Assembly (NCBI GenBank): GCA_947623205.1
Contig: CANQGM010000003.1
Span: forward strand, 62,001 to 126,000
Direction of reading: 5' to 3'
Length of the DNA stretch: 64,000 nt
Origin: an uncultured Clostridia bacterium
GTDB lineage: Bacteria > Bacillota > Clostridia > Oscillospirales > Acutalibacteraceae
This document shows, in pieces, positions 36,656-45,801 of the stretch; position 1 is the first letter of the stretch, and every line of letters begins with the position of its first letter. A program made the translations under genes and the position numbers. The notes beneath the pieces were generated by a model that was given only the letters and a program-made list of their open reading frames with translations, had not been told where the DNA came from and made no database searches.

Positions 36656-37726
36656 TTAATTTGAAGTAATTGTATTTTCGGCTATTCTTCTCTTAATTTC
36701 TTCATTATCAGCCTCTGTAAAGCCGCTTTGTAAATTTCTTTTCCAAAATGGAATTTGCAGCAATCCTACTATTGTACCGACTCCGTACGATATGTGAAGA
36801 ATAGGAAATATAAACGGCAAGAACACAAACTGCGGCTTAACGTTCTTCATTGTAAAACATCCTACCGTATTCACAATATCGAACATTCCATAAACAGAAC
36901 CCAAAATATAAAGAAACAGAGGAAACCCGAGAGCAGCAATTATTGAGCAGATTATCAGCATTACTACAAAAGCAAACGGCACAAAATGAAAGTATGAAAG
37001 GCAGCCCGGATACACTGAAAGCGTAAGACCTATCCACCTGCCGTTTGAATACTTTTGCCTTATCATATCTTTTAAATTATTTCGCGAATGCTGATACGAA
37101 ATTATGTCTGGACAACAGCAAAGCCTGTAACCGGCTTGTCTTATTCTGTAATGAAATTCATTGTCCTCTGTTCTTCCGAGGTTTTCGTTAAATCCGCCGA
37201 CCTTCTGTATTACCTCTCGGCGGTATGCCGCATGAAAAAGGCTGTCGAGATATTCTTTTTCCGTAGGAGGGCGTCTGTATGACGCAATAGAACTGCCAAA
37301 CAGCGATTCCTCCGCAGCAAGTAAAGTAAGATTCCACGATGAAACGTCCGATGTTATGTTAGGTCGTCCGCCGCCGACAACATATTCCCCTTCTTTTATG
37401 TTATAAACATTGCGGGACACAAAATTTCGGGGTATCCTCGCGTGTGCGTCTACTCTGATAATTATATCGCCGTGTGCTGACATTAAAGCCCTGTTCCAAG
37501 AGGTTGCCTGATTCTTTTTGACGCTCTGGACAATAACCACATCAAAAAATCCGTAATCGTCATCACGAAACTTTTCCATCAGCTTTTTGGTATTATCGGT
37601 TGACATACTGTCAACGAACACAACCTCAATACTGTCGTGCGGATAGTCCTGTAATGAAATATCCCTTAACAATCCGCTTAGAGCATTAGCTTCGTTATAG
37701 GCAATCATACAAAGAGAAACTAACAT
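36656..37726 (-). CDS. GT2 glycosyltransferase with C-terminal membrane helices
   Basis: 356 residues. The N-terminal GT-A domain starts MLVSLCMIAYNEANAL, carries VDSMSTDNT and IRVDAHARIPRN (the metal-binding acidic site), and ENxxHYRIRQAG after NLGRTEDNE. Two or three membrane helices fill about 245-330. It resembles the succinoglycan ExoA-like group. Its ATG overlaps the DUF975 stop by 7 bp and has AGGAG. Works with LicD on a surface glycan, by inference. Confidence 0.9.
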   Translation of the reverse strand: MLVSLCMIAYNEANALSGLLRDISLQDYPHDSIEVVFVDSMSTDNTKKLMEKFRDDDYGFFDVVIVQSVKKNQATSWNRALMSAHGDIIIRVDAHARIPRNFVSRNVYNIKEGEYVVGGGRPNITSDVSSWNLTLLAAEESLFGSSIASYRRPPTEKEYLDSLFHAAYRREVIQKVGGFNENLGRTEDNEFHYRIRQAGYRLCCCPDIISYQHSRNNLKDMIRQKYSNGRWIGLTLSVYPGCLSYFHFVPFAFVVMLIICSIIAALGFPLFLYILGSVYGMFDIVNTVGCFTMKNVKPQFVFLPFIFPILHISYGVGTIVGLLQIPFWKRNLQSGFTEADNEEIKRRIAENTITSN

Positions 37727-38511
37727 AATAATCTCCTGTCTTTTTCAAGTGCAAAAAGCCACTTTGCCGAAGTTGCAAATGAGTTCATAATATAAGGCAG
37801 TACATACAATACAGGAATCACGAAGAAACACAGTGCGATCCAACCTATAAAACTGCACAGCAGCTTTATTGTATCTAAAATATGCCTTAAAGAAAAACCG
37901 TACAAACCGAAAGTGCAATTAAATATTGACATTGAGTCATCGGATGCATACGCAAACAACGAATAATGCATAAATATAAAATATACAAGCACTTTTATTG
38001 CCGCAGATGCCAGCATTGCTGCCATAAGACTTAATTTTATTATACCAAAGTTTGTATTATCTTGCAAGTTCTTTCCTGTAAATGCACAAACATAGGCATA
38101 AATATCAAATCCGCAGCTTATTGAATAAAAGATAATCAATAATAAAATATTAAGTATAAGCGTTTTTAAATAACGATATTGCGCTTTGAAATAATAAAAT
38201 ATGTCTGTGATCTCAATTTTTTTATTTTGGGAAACCATGCTGAACATTCTGTAAATACCGTTTACAAAAGGACTTAAAAAAAGCAGGGCTAAAATCGAAC
38301 AAAAATTAATTATGTTATACTCAAGTTCTTTACCTTTTATAACATAGCCGGCATTCGTATCAACCAAATTAAAAGCATAACTAACCACTGTTTTTATTCC
38401 TAAAAAAAACAATATTACCGTACATAAAAACAAAAATGCCGTAATAAGAATGCTCCAATTGCCTTTAAGTGATTGCTTTGCCTGATTTCTTATAACCTTT
38501 TCGGTACTCAT
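37720..38511 (-). CDS. DUF975-type integral membrane protein
   Basis: 263 residues with five or six membrane segments. The N-terminal IRNQAKQSLKGNWSILI is the typical cytoplasmic opening of DUF975 proteins. It heads the operon with the glycosyltransferase, LicD and AlkD-like genes. Function unknown. Confidence 0.75.
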   Translation of the reverse strand: MSTEKVIRNQAKQSLKGNWSILITAFLFLCTVILFFLGIKTVVSYAFNLVDTNAGYVIKGKELEYNIINFCSILALLFLSPFVNGIYRMFSMVSQNKKIEITDIFYYFKAQYRYLKTLILNILLLIIFYSISCGFDIYAYVCAFTGKNLQDNTNFGIIKLSLMAAMLASAAIKVLVYFIFMHYSLFAYASDDSMSIFNCTFGLYGFSLRHILDTIKLLCSFIGWIALCFFVIPVLYVLPYIMNSFATSAKWLFALEKDRRLLC

Positions 38512-38554
38512 CGTTATCCATTTCCTTTTTATAATAGTATTTATAATGAACTGA

Positions 38555-39919
38555 TTATTGTTTCATAGTAAATAAGCGATACATTGCCTCAAGACATATC
38601 TGAGCGTGCTTAAAGAAATTATTTATGTCAATGCTCTCGTCGGCATTATGCATATGAACATCATCGTCTTTAAACGCAGGCCCGAACGCAACACCTCTGC
38701 CGCCGAGCTTTCTTGCGTAAGTGCCTCCGCCTGTTGAATAAAGCTCTGCCTTTTCGCCGGTCACGCTTTCATAAGCGTCGGATAATGTTTTAATAAGCTC
38801 AGAGTCTTTCTTTATATATAAAGGAGGCTCGTGGTGTATTACATCTACTCTCAGATCGCTGTTTTCTGCAACCGTTTTAATCTGCTTTAATATCTGTTCG
38901 CCCTTTACCGTTACCGGATACCGTATGTCAAACGTGGCATTTGCAGTTTCGCCCTCAATATCAACAGATCCTACATTAACCGTAAGCGCCCCTGAAACCG
39001 CGTCGCTCATCTTAATTCCGAGTGAACGTCCGTTTGTCTCTTTGTTTACCGCATAATCAATAAAGGAGCATATCGAACCTATCTCGTCTGTTTGATAAGC
39101 GTTTGCAATTAAATCAATGAGTGCGGTCGCCGCGTTGTAACCCTTGTTGGGCTCGCACGCATGTGACGCTTTGCCGCGGCTGACTATCATTAATCCGTCT
39201 ATTGTATAATTAAATTCAAACTCTCCGTCGCTTGCATCCGCAAGGCGCATAAGCATCTGCTCGTCATAGCTTGATGAATCGAGCATTGCGTAGGCAAGGT
39301 CAGGAACAGCATTTACCGCCTTTCCAGAATGAAACTGAGTAAGAAGAGTTGCATTGTTTATAATTGCGCTTATCCTAAGCTGCATAATACCCTTTTCCGC
39401 ATAACAAATACCGTAATCGCTGTCGGGAGTAAATGAAAAATCCGGTACGGGCATTTTTTTAAAATAACCCTCCATATCCTCCATTCCGCACTCCTCGGTT
39501 GTTCCGTAAATTGCACGCAGGGTGTTCGTTCCTTTTACGTTATTATCTTTTAACGCTCTCATACAATACAGCGCAACAAGTGCAGCTCCCTTATCGTCTG
39601 CAATTCCTCTGCCGTATAATCTGCCGTCCTTTTCTGTAAGTGAATACGGCGGTACGCTCCAGTTGTTTCCTGCCGGGACAATGTCAAGATGTGTAAGAAC
39701 TCCGCAAAGCTTTCCGCCCTCACCAAGCTCAACATGCGCACTTTGATTTGTTACGCTCTCTCCGTAAAGTCCAAAATCACTTGCCCTTTGCAAAATAAAA
39801 TCGAGCGCTTTTCTGCATTCTTCGGGTTTTTCATCGGCAATTGACTCAAAATGCAATAAAGTATTCAGGTCTGCCATAAGCTCATCTTTATAATCGAGTA
39901 TTTTTCTTCCGAACAACAT
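38555..39919 (-). CDS. M20-family dipeptidase (PepV/Sapep-like)
   Basis: 454 residues. It is a zinc metallopeptidase of the Sapep/PepV group. Metal ligands are seen in LTHLDIVPAG (about 83-92), DDKGAALVALY, EECGMED and the HMHNADE C-terminal His. A lid domain lies around 190-330. AGAGAGG precedes the ATG at 39919, better than the longer frame start at 39946. It stands alone on the minus strand. Confidence 0.92.
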   Translation of the reverse strand: MLFGRKILDYKDELMADLNTLLHFESIADEKPEECRKALDFILQRASDFGLYGESVTNQSAHVELGEGGKLCGVLTHLDIVPAGNNWSVPPYSLTEKDGRLYGRGIADDKGAALVALYCMRALKDNNVKGTNTLRAIYGTTEECGMEDMEGYFKKMPVPDFSFTPDSDYGICYAEKGIMQLRISAIINNATLLTQFHSGKAVNAVPDLAYAMLDSSSYDEQMLMRLADASDGEFEFNYTIDGLMIVSRGKASHACEPNKGYNAATALIDLIANAYQTDEIGSICSFIDYAVNKETNGRSLGIKMSDAVSGALTVNVGSVDIEGETANATFDIRYPVTVKGEQILKQIKTVAENSDLRVDVIHHEPPLYIKKDSELIKTLSDAYESVTGEKAELYSTGGGTYARKLGGRGVAFGPAFKDDDVHMHNADESIDINNFFKHAQICLEAMYRLFTMKQ

Positions 39920-40287
39920 ATAAAAACCTCTCTGTATCAGTTTCATTTTTTGTCTGTAAAATTTACTTATTCTTCTTTATTATAAGCGCAATTATAAATA
40001 TAAATACATAACTGCAAATGCTTTAAACGCAATTATCTTATTGCTGTATTCTCAGTAAAACCTCGTGTTTTAAAGTAAAAGTAATTAGTTTATAAATTCG
40101 GCGGGCGCTACATAAAATCGACTTGTCAGCATATTTTCCGAGTGAAAAATGCAAATACCTTTACAATATTTAAAAGTATAGTATAATAATTATTATAATA
40201 CAGTCATAATTTTATTGGCAATTAATTATACCACAAATAGAAAAAATATGCACGAATTATTGTAAAAAACAGGAGAATTTGTAACAT
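39920..40287. other. AT-rich intergenic region, no gene seen
   Basis: About 370 bp between the divergent dipeptidase and yfbR-like genes. TATAAT-like boxes occur around 40175-40200, but no confident -35/-10 pair, riboswitch or RNA was found. Confidence 0.4.
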
Positions 40288-40875
40288 ATGGAACATTCAA
40301 ATTTTTATGCAATGCTTTCAAGAATGAAATATATTAACCGCTGGGGACTTATGAATAATACCAAATATGAAAATTTAAGCGAGCACAGTCTTCAGGTCGC
40401 AATGATTGCGCATTGTCTTGTAATGATTCACAATAAGCGTTTTGGTGGCAATCTTAACGCAGAGCGCGCCGCACTTCTCGCAATTTTTCACGATTCAACA
40501 GAAATTATTACAGGAGATATGCCGACTCCAATAAAATACTTAAATTCTGAAATAAAATCGGCATACAAAAAAATTGAAAATGTCGCAGCCGATAAACTGA
40601 TTTCTATGCTGCCCGATGATTTTAAAGAGGATATGGGACACATAATAAAAATGAACGGTGATAATGATAATTGCATAAAGGTTTTTGTTAAAGCTGCGGA
40701 CAGACTTTCGGCTCTTATAAAATGTATTGATGAAATCAGAATGGGCAATGATGAATTTAGAAAAGCGAAAGACACAATTGAAAATTCAATTCACAAAATG
40801 AATATATCCGAAGTAAAGGTATTTGAAGATGAATTTCTTCCGGCATTTTCACTTTCGCTTGATGAACAGGACTGA
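40288..40875 (+). CDS. yfbR: YfbR-like 5'-deoxynucleotidase (HD)
   Basis: 195 residues. YfbR hydrolyses 5'-deoxynucleoside monophosphates. The HD metal site is formed by SEHSLQVAMIAH (about 31-42), AIFHDSTEIITGDMPTPIK (about 66-84) and the later VKAADRLSALIK Asp. Length and order are as in E. coli YfbR. It is monocistronic. Confidence 0.92.
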   Translation: MEHSNFYAMLSRMKYINRWGLMNNTKYENLSEHSLQVAMIAHCLVMIHNKRFGGNLNAERAALLAIFHDSTEIITGDMPTPIKYLNSEIKSAYKKIENVAADKLISMLPDDFKEDMGHIIKMNGDNDNCIKVFVKAADRLSALIKCIDEIRMGNDEFRKAKDTIENSIHKMNISEVKVFEDEFLPAFSLSLDEQD

Positions 40876-41038
40876 AAATAACATGATTCATGCTCGAAAA
40901 CACACTAATTAACTCGCATTTAAGATTTTTGTTTCTAAATAAGAATTATCTTTCGTGTGTTTATGATATAATATTTTAATGTATAGTTTATTTCGTAAAT
41001 TGTAAAATTCTAATATTTTACGAATCCGGAGGAACAAT

Positions 41039-42193
41039 ATGGCAAAATATGATAGAAATGAAAATAATCGAAGTAACTTTGTAGATATAAGCTCAAATAA
41101 ACAAATACAGAGGGTTTATATAAAAAAAGGAAGAACTAAACGAATTATCTGCCTTGTTCTTTCAATATTTTTACTTTTAGGCGGCAGCGGGTTATTATAT
41201 TATTTCTCACTTCTTAACTCACTTAATTATAAAGATCTTTCTGATTACGTCAATAACAACTCAACAAATGAAACATTTCCTGATTTAGTAGGTGACAAAT
41301 CTCAACTTTCACTCTCGGGCGGCGAACTTCTTCAGGACTCAAAGGTTCTCAATGTTATGCTTTTCGGCGAAGATAACGCCCACGGTGAAGAACACGGCAG
41401 AAGTGATACAATGATCATGATGTCAATTGATAACCGCCACAAAAAACTAAAACTAACCTCTTTTCAACGTGATACCTATGTTTATATTCCCGAATACGGA
41501 TATAACAGAATGAATGCTTCTTACACTCTTGGCGGTGCTGGGCTTACAATTAAGACAATTGAATCCAACTTTGGCATTAAAGTAGACCGTTATGCAGTTG
41601 TTGACTTTAACAGCTTTATTAAAATTATTGATACACTCGGCGGCATTGATTTAGAGCTCACGCAAGATGAGATCGATTATATAAATTACCAGCTTTACAA
41701 AAATAAACAGTCCGATACGCCCACAGACATTACAGATTCACCCGGAATTGTGCATATTACAGGTCAGCAGGCACTGTGGTATGCCCGTAACAGAGGTTTG
41801 GATATAAGAGAAGAAGCAATAGGTATTGACGGTGACGACTGGGACAGAACATCCCGTCAAAGAAAACTGATTCAAAAATTATTTACCGATATGAAGAGCG
41901 CAGATCTTACAAAAATTGTTTCAATTGTAAGTTCTGTGGGACCTCTTGTTACTACAAATCTTAAGAAAGATGAAATCACTGCTCTTGTTTCACACTCGCT
42001 GACATATTTGAAGTATGATGTAGAACAGTATAATATACCCTCAGAAGGTATGTGGTATTACGACGATAAAACAATAATTAATTCAAAAGAAACTTCCACA
42101 ATAAAGTTTTTAGACCTTAATGCACAGCGCATAGCATTTGCAGAATTTATTTATGAGGAACTTGTTTCCGGCTCAAGTAACACGGCTGAGTAA
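41039..42193 (+). CDS. LytR-CpsA-Psr (LCP) wall-polymer ligase
   Basis: 384 residues. LCP enzymes attach teichoic acids or capsule to peptidoglycan. A cytoplasmic basic N-terminus and one membrane helix (about 37-60) precede the LCP domain with GRSDTMIMMS, SFQRDTYVYIP and NRMNASYTLGG, the conserved Arg/Asp residues for polyprenyl-phosphate binding. The GGAGG site is strong. It lies just upstream of a sortase locus, consistent with a surface-assembly neighbourhood. Confidence 0.94.
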   Translation: MAKYDRNENNRSNFVDISSNKQIQRVYIKKGRTKRIICLVLSIFLLLGGSGLLYYFSLLNSLNYKDLSDYVNNNSTNETFPDLVGDKSQLSLSGGELLQDSKVLNVMLFGEDNAHGEEHGRSDTMIMMSIDNRHKKLKLTSFQRDTYVYIPEYGYNRMNASYTLGGAGLTIKTIESNFGIKVDRYAVVDFNSFIKIIDTLGGIDLELTQDEIDYINYQLYKNKQSDTPTDITDSPGIVHITGQQALWYARNRGLDIREEAIGIDGDDWDRTSRQRKLIQKLFTDMKSADLTKIVSIVSSVGPLVTTNLKKDEITALVSHSLTYLKYDVEQYNIPSEGMWYYDDKTIINSKETSTIKFLDLNAQRIAFAEFIYEELVSGSSNTAE

Positions 42194-42419
42194 TAATATT
42201 TTGCTTTTTAGTTGCTTATTTTTGCTAAACATTTGTAAATACTGGTACTTTTTTATAATTTATAATATTTTTTATAAAAAATCATACAAATTTGTAAATT
42301 TATAAAATATAAAAACAGAATTATTTTGTTTAAATAATATATTTTATAATTAAATTTAATTTATTTATTGTGAAACCATTATAAAATTTTATTAGAATTT
42401 TGATTTTTCAAAAAAAATA
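42194..42419. other. Very AT-rich leader region
   Basis: About 225 bp of nearly pure A/T with short inverted repeats (TTATAAAA-type) after the LCP stop, ending in the consensus promoter at 42420. No coding potential seen; an UP-element-like role for the promoter is possible. Confidence 0.4.
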
Positions 42420-42448
42420 TTGACAAGAAATATAATTGGGTGTATAAT
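42420..42448 (+). promoter_or_regulatory. Perfect sigma-A promoter of the sortase locus
   Basis: TTGACA (42420-42425), a 17-bp spacer and TATAAT (42443-42448), both hexamers exact, preceded by an A/T tract. Start codon 67 bp downstream. Confidence 0.92.
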
Positions 42449-42515
42449 GACCGTAGTTTTCGATAATGTTCTTTTTTGAAAACTAAATTTACCTTTAAGA
42501 AAGGAAGTAATTATT

Positions 42516-43151
42516 TTGAAAAAAATCAAAAGAATTTTTTCAACGGTTGCTCTTGCTGCTGTAGTTACTGTTTCTGCATCTACTTCCGCTTTTGCTGCAG
42601 GAATTAATAGTGCTGAACAGAAAATTCTCGACACACTTAACACAACAGTTACAATGAACGGCGTTGAAAAATCAATTCCGGCAGGCTATTTAAATCAGGC
42701 TGAAAACTATTTTAATACAGTTGAAATTACGGATGAAGAAGCTGATAAAATCGTTTCTGCTATTGATGATGCAAAGGCATATCTTGAAAGCACAGGCGCT
42801 GCAAACGTAGGCGCACTTACGGTAGATCAGGCTAATACTGTTGTTTCTAAGGTTCAGGCCGGACTTTCTGTTATTGGCCTTACACTTCAGTACACAAAGT
42901 CAACAGGTGCAGTAAGCATTGTTGATAAAAGCGGCAACACAGTATTCAGTACTACTCTTGCTGCAAGCGGAAGCAGCAGTGCAGGCGGAAATACCGCAGG
43001 AGAAAATCCTATTAAGACAACCGGTTTAGGCTTTAATGTTCCGGGCATTGCAGTTATTGCCGGTCTTGGTATTGTTCTTGTTTCAGCAACAGGTTTATAT
43101 GTTATTAAAAGAGCTTCCAAGAGCAAGAGTACTTATGGAACACAAGCATAA
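42516..43151 (+). CDS. Secreted putative sortase substrate
   Basis: 211 residues from a TTG start with AAGGAAG upstream. A signal peptide (basic KKIKR, hydrophobic core, cleavage near SAFAAG) is followed by a helical acidic ectodomain. The C-terminus has NPIKTTGLGFNVPG, a hydrophobic helix and RASKSKS, the layout of a sorting signal with a non-LPXTG motif. The next gene is a sortase whose ATG lies inside this gene's last codons, so this is very likely its substrate. The strong promoter suggests abundant expression. Ectodomain family unknown. Confidence 0.85.
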   Translation: MKKIKRIFSTVALAAVVTVSASTSAFAAGINSAEQKILDTLNTTVTMNGVEKSIPAGYLNQAENYFNTVEITDEEADKIVSAIDDAKAYLESTGAANVGALTVDQANTVVSKVQAGLSVIGLTLQYTKSTGAVSIVDKSGNTVFSTTLAASGSSSAGGNTAGENPIKTTGLGFNVPGIAVIAGLGIVLVSATGLYVIKRASKSKSTYGTQA

Positions 43152-43842
43152 TCATTCAAGACATCACTCTTATAATGGGAAGAATTTTATAATTCTTCCC
43201 ATTATCTTTTGTGTATTAATAAATTTGATATGCTATCTTATGCTGGCACCTTCTTTATCTGCTTTTGTTTCTGTGGGAAGCCTGTTTTTTTCTGACGCGC
43301 AAAAGGACTTTTCAAAGGATTTTAATAATATATTTGTACCCGTAAGCGAACCATCGAACACAGATTCACAAGCACAGCAATCTGCTGAGACTATTAAGAT
43401 TTCTGAAATCACCTTTCCAAAGTATAATGAGCAATTTGGTGAGCTTATTATTAAAGATTGTCAGATTGACGCAAAACTGTTTTTTGGCGACGGTGATATT
43501 CCGCTTAACAACGGTGTTGGCATTTACGGCGGCAGCGCAATTCCCGGATATGGAAAAACAATTCTTGTTGCCGGCCACAATAATACTTATTTTAACGGGC
43601 TAAAATACGCACAGGTTGGACAACAAATTAAAATCAGAACAAGCTATGGAAACTTTGTTTACGAAATAACAGATATTCAAATTAAAGAATCTACCGATAC
43701 ATCGGCATATGATTTAAGTGCGGATTCTGAGAATCTGATTTTATACACCTGTTATCCGTTTGACGAGCTTGGACTTACATCTAAAAGATGCTTTGTTTAT
43801 GCCAAGCCTGTTTCCAATTTGGAAATAGACAAAAATAATTGA
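43135..43842 (+). CDS. srtD: Class-D-type sortase
   Basis: 235 residues: a His-rich basic N-terminus (MEHKHNHSRHH), one membrane anchor (about 18-45), a Ser/Glu linker and a sortase beta-barrel with H148 (VAGHNN), C206 (LYTCYPF) and R218 (TSKRCFVYA). Spacing and the TCYP motif suit class D. The ATG at 43135 overlaps the end of the substrate gene by 17 bp in another frame; the ribosome site is weak, so translational coupling is likely. The class is assigned by motif only. Confidence 0.88.
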   Translation: MEHKHNHSRHHSYNGKNFIILPIIFCVLINLICYLMLAPSLSAFVSVGSLFFSDAQKDFSKDFNNIFVPVSEPSNTDSQAQQSAETIKISEITFPKYNEQFGELIIKDCQIDAKLFFGDGDIPLNNGVGIYGGSAIPGYGKTILVAGHNNTYFNGLKYAQVGQQIKIRTSYGNFVYEITDIQIKESTDTSAYDLSADSENLILYTCYPFDELGLTSKRCFVYAKPVSNLEIDKNN

Positions 43843-43857
43843 GCGTGAGGTTTTCAT

Positions 43858-44709
43858 ATGAGTAAACACAGACACAAACTAAAACTCAAGCCCGTTCTTT
43901 ATTCAATTCTTGCGTTTATGTTGGCATTTGTTTTATTTGCATTTTCAATATGCATGGTTTTGAAAACAACAATATTTTCAAAAGCCTTTATTACCGATTG
44001 TATGAGCTCAAGCGGATATTTTTCAATGCTGAAAAACGAACTTACTGATGAAATGAAGAGTCTTGGCAATGCCAGCGGACTCGACGAAGAATTTGCAGAA
44101 AGCTTTGTTGACAGTCTCAATTTGCAAAAATCCGTAAAGGATTATATCTCAAATTTTTACTCCAATGAGTCGACAATGGTGGAAACCACATCATTTAAAC
44201 AACAGCTGATTTACGCCATTGACGAATATGTAAAAGAGAAAAATATCAGCAGTGAGTCAGTTTCGGAAGAAAATGTAGATTACCTTGTTAATAATGCTGA
44301 AGAAAGATATATAAATATTATTTCAATTCCGTTTTTTTCATTTATGGGAAATTATATTTTCAAGGCACAGTTTCCGCTGACAATTATTACTATTTTATTG
44401 GGTGTTTTTGCTTTGGCAATAATTGCGGTAATTTTCTTTACAAACAGCTTTAAACACAGAAGATTCCGATACATCAGTTATGGTTTTGGCGGAGCGTTTC
44501 TTTCCGTTTCGTTAATTCCTCTTATCGTGCAGATATCAGGTAAAATTTCACAAATAAACATTAATACCCGCTCTCTTTACAATCTTTTTGTCAGCTATAT
44601 GAACGGACTCTTTATGAATTTTTGGATTTATTCAGTTTTCTATTTGTTTATAGCCTTTATAACATTTTTGCTTTACCGAAAATACTACAAAAGGGCAATT
44701 TCCGATTAA
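43858..44709 (+). CDS. Membrane protein of the sortase locus
   Basis: 283 residues: a basic N-terminus, one membrane helix (about 13-35), an extracytoplasmic helical domain (about 40-160) and three further helices. GAGGTT precedes the ATG, 15 bp after the sortase stop. No family recognised. Position between the sortase and a terminator suggests it helps surface anchoring. Confidence 0.75.
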   Translation: MSKHRHKLKLKPVLYSILAFMLAFVLFAFSICMVLKTTIFSKAFITDCMSSSGYFSMLKNELTDEMKSLGNASGLDEEFAESFVDSLNLQKSVKDYISNFYSNESTMVETTSFKQQLIYAIDEYVKEKNISSESVSEENVDYLVNNAEERYINIISIPFFSFMGNYIFKAQFPLTIITILLGVFALAIIAVIFFTNSFKHRRFRYISYGFGGAFLSVSLIPLIVQISGKISQININTRSLYNLFVSYMNGLFMNFWIYSVFYLFIAFITFLLYRKYYKRAISD

Positions 44710-44752
44710 GATTATTAAGAATAGGATTTATGCCAATAACTAAATATAATAT

Positions 44753-44787
44753 ATAAGCGGCAGCAATTAAGCTGCCGCTTATTTGTT
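44753..44787 (+). terminator. Terminator of the sortase operon
   Basis: ATAAGCGGCAGC pairs with GCTGCCGCTTAT, followed by TTGTT. Confidence 0.85.
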
Positions 44788-44875
44788 AGGCAAATCAATA
44801 AATGCACTTGCATATAATTTTATATAATTATATAATAGTAAAAAACGGGTCGATTACACCTGAAAGGAAAAATAT

Positions 44876-45790
44876 ATGAATATTATAGAACTTCAAAATA
44901 AAATAGTTGAGTTAAAAAAAGAAAAGGATATTTGTATTCTTGCTCACAGTTATCAGGCTCACGAAATTCTTGAAATTGCCGACTTTACCGGTGACAGCTA
45001 CAAGCTGAGTGTTGACGCAGCAAAGGCAACCAATAAAAACATATTGATGTGCGGTGTTCGCTTTATGGCGGAAACCTGTAAAATTCTTTCTCCCGATAAA
45101 AGGGTTTTTCTTGCCCAGCCAACCGCAGGATGCAGCATGGCTGACCAAATGGACAGGCAGCTTATTTCACAGATTAAAAAGATGTATCCTAATTACACAG
45201 TTGTTGCCTACATAAATACTACGGCGGACCTCAAAACTATTTGCGATGTATGCGTAACAAGCTCGTCTGCTGTTAAAATCGTAAATAATATTAAGAATAA
45301 AGATATTCTTTTTATTCCGGACTGCAATTTGGGAAACTTTGTTGCAAAACAGTGTCCCGATAAAAACATTAAGCTATTAAACGGCGGTTGCCCTATTCAT
45401 GCCTGCGTCAACACAGACGATGTTAAAAAAGCAAAAGAGCTTCACCCCAATGCCGAGGTTCTGGTTCATCCTGAATGTGTTCCCGAGGTCGTTGCAATGG
45501 CAGACTATGTAGGCTCAACCTCCGGAATAATGAATTATGCAGTAAAGTCCGATAAAAAAGACTTTATAATCGGTACTGAAATCAGCATTGCGGAGCATTT
45601 GCAGTACATGTGTCCCGACAAAAACTTTTATGCGCTTTCTCTCAAACTGATATGTCCGAATATGAAGTCCACCACGCTTGCAGATGTTTATAACTGCCTT
45701 GCGGGAAAGGGCGGAGAAGAAATTATGCTTGATGACGCAACCATCAAAGACGCAAGAAAATGCATTGATGAAATGATAAAACTTGGCTGA
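44876..45790 (+). CDS. nadA: Quinolinate synthase
   Basis: 304 residues, the length of the single-domain NadA. It condenses iminoaspartate with DHAP using a 4Fe-4S cluster. HSYQAHEILEIADFTGDS near the N-terminus, LAQPTAGCSMADQ, and the cluster cysteines (MCGVRF, ECVPE, LICPN) are present. nadB and nadC are not adjacent. mnmA starts 11 bp after its stop, forming a two-gene operon; an Fe-S/sulphur-chemistry link is suggested by this pairing. Confidence 0.94.
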   Translation: MNIIELQNKIVELKKEKDICILAHSYQAHEILEIADFTGDSYKLSVDAAKATNKNILMCGVRFMAETCKILSPDKRVFLAQPTAGCSMADQMDRQLISQIKKMYPNYTVVAYINTTADLKTICDVCVTSSSAVKIVNNIKNKDILFIPDCNLGNFVAKQCPDKNIKLLNGGCPIHACVNTDDVKKAKELHPNAEVLVHPECVPEVVAMADYVGSTSGIMNYAVKSDKKDFIIGTEISIAEHLQYMCPDKNFYALSLKLICPNMKSTTLADVYNCLAGKGGEEIMLDDATIKDARKCIDEMIKLG

Positions 45791-45801
45791 CAGGGGATAA
45801 A

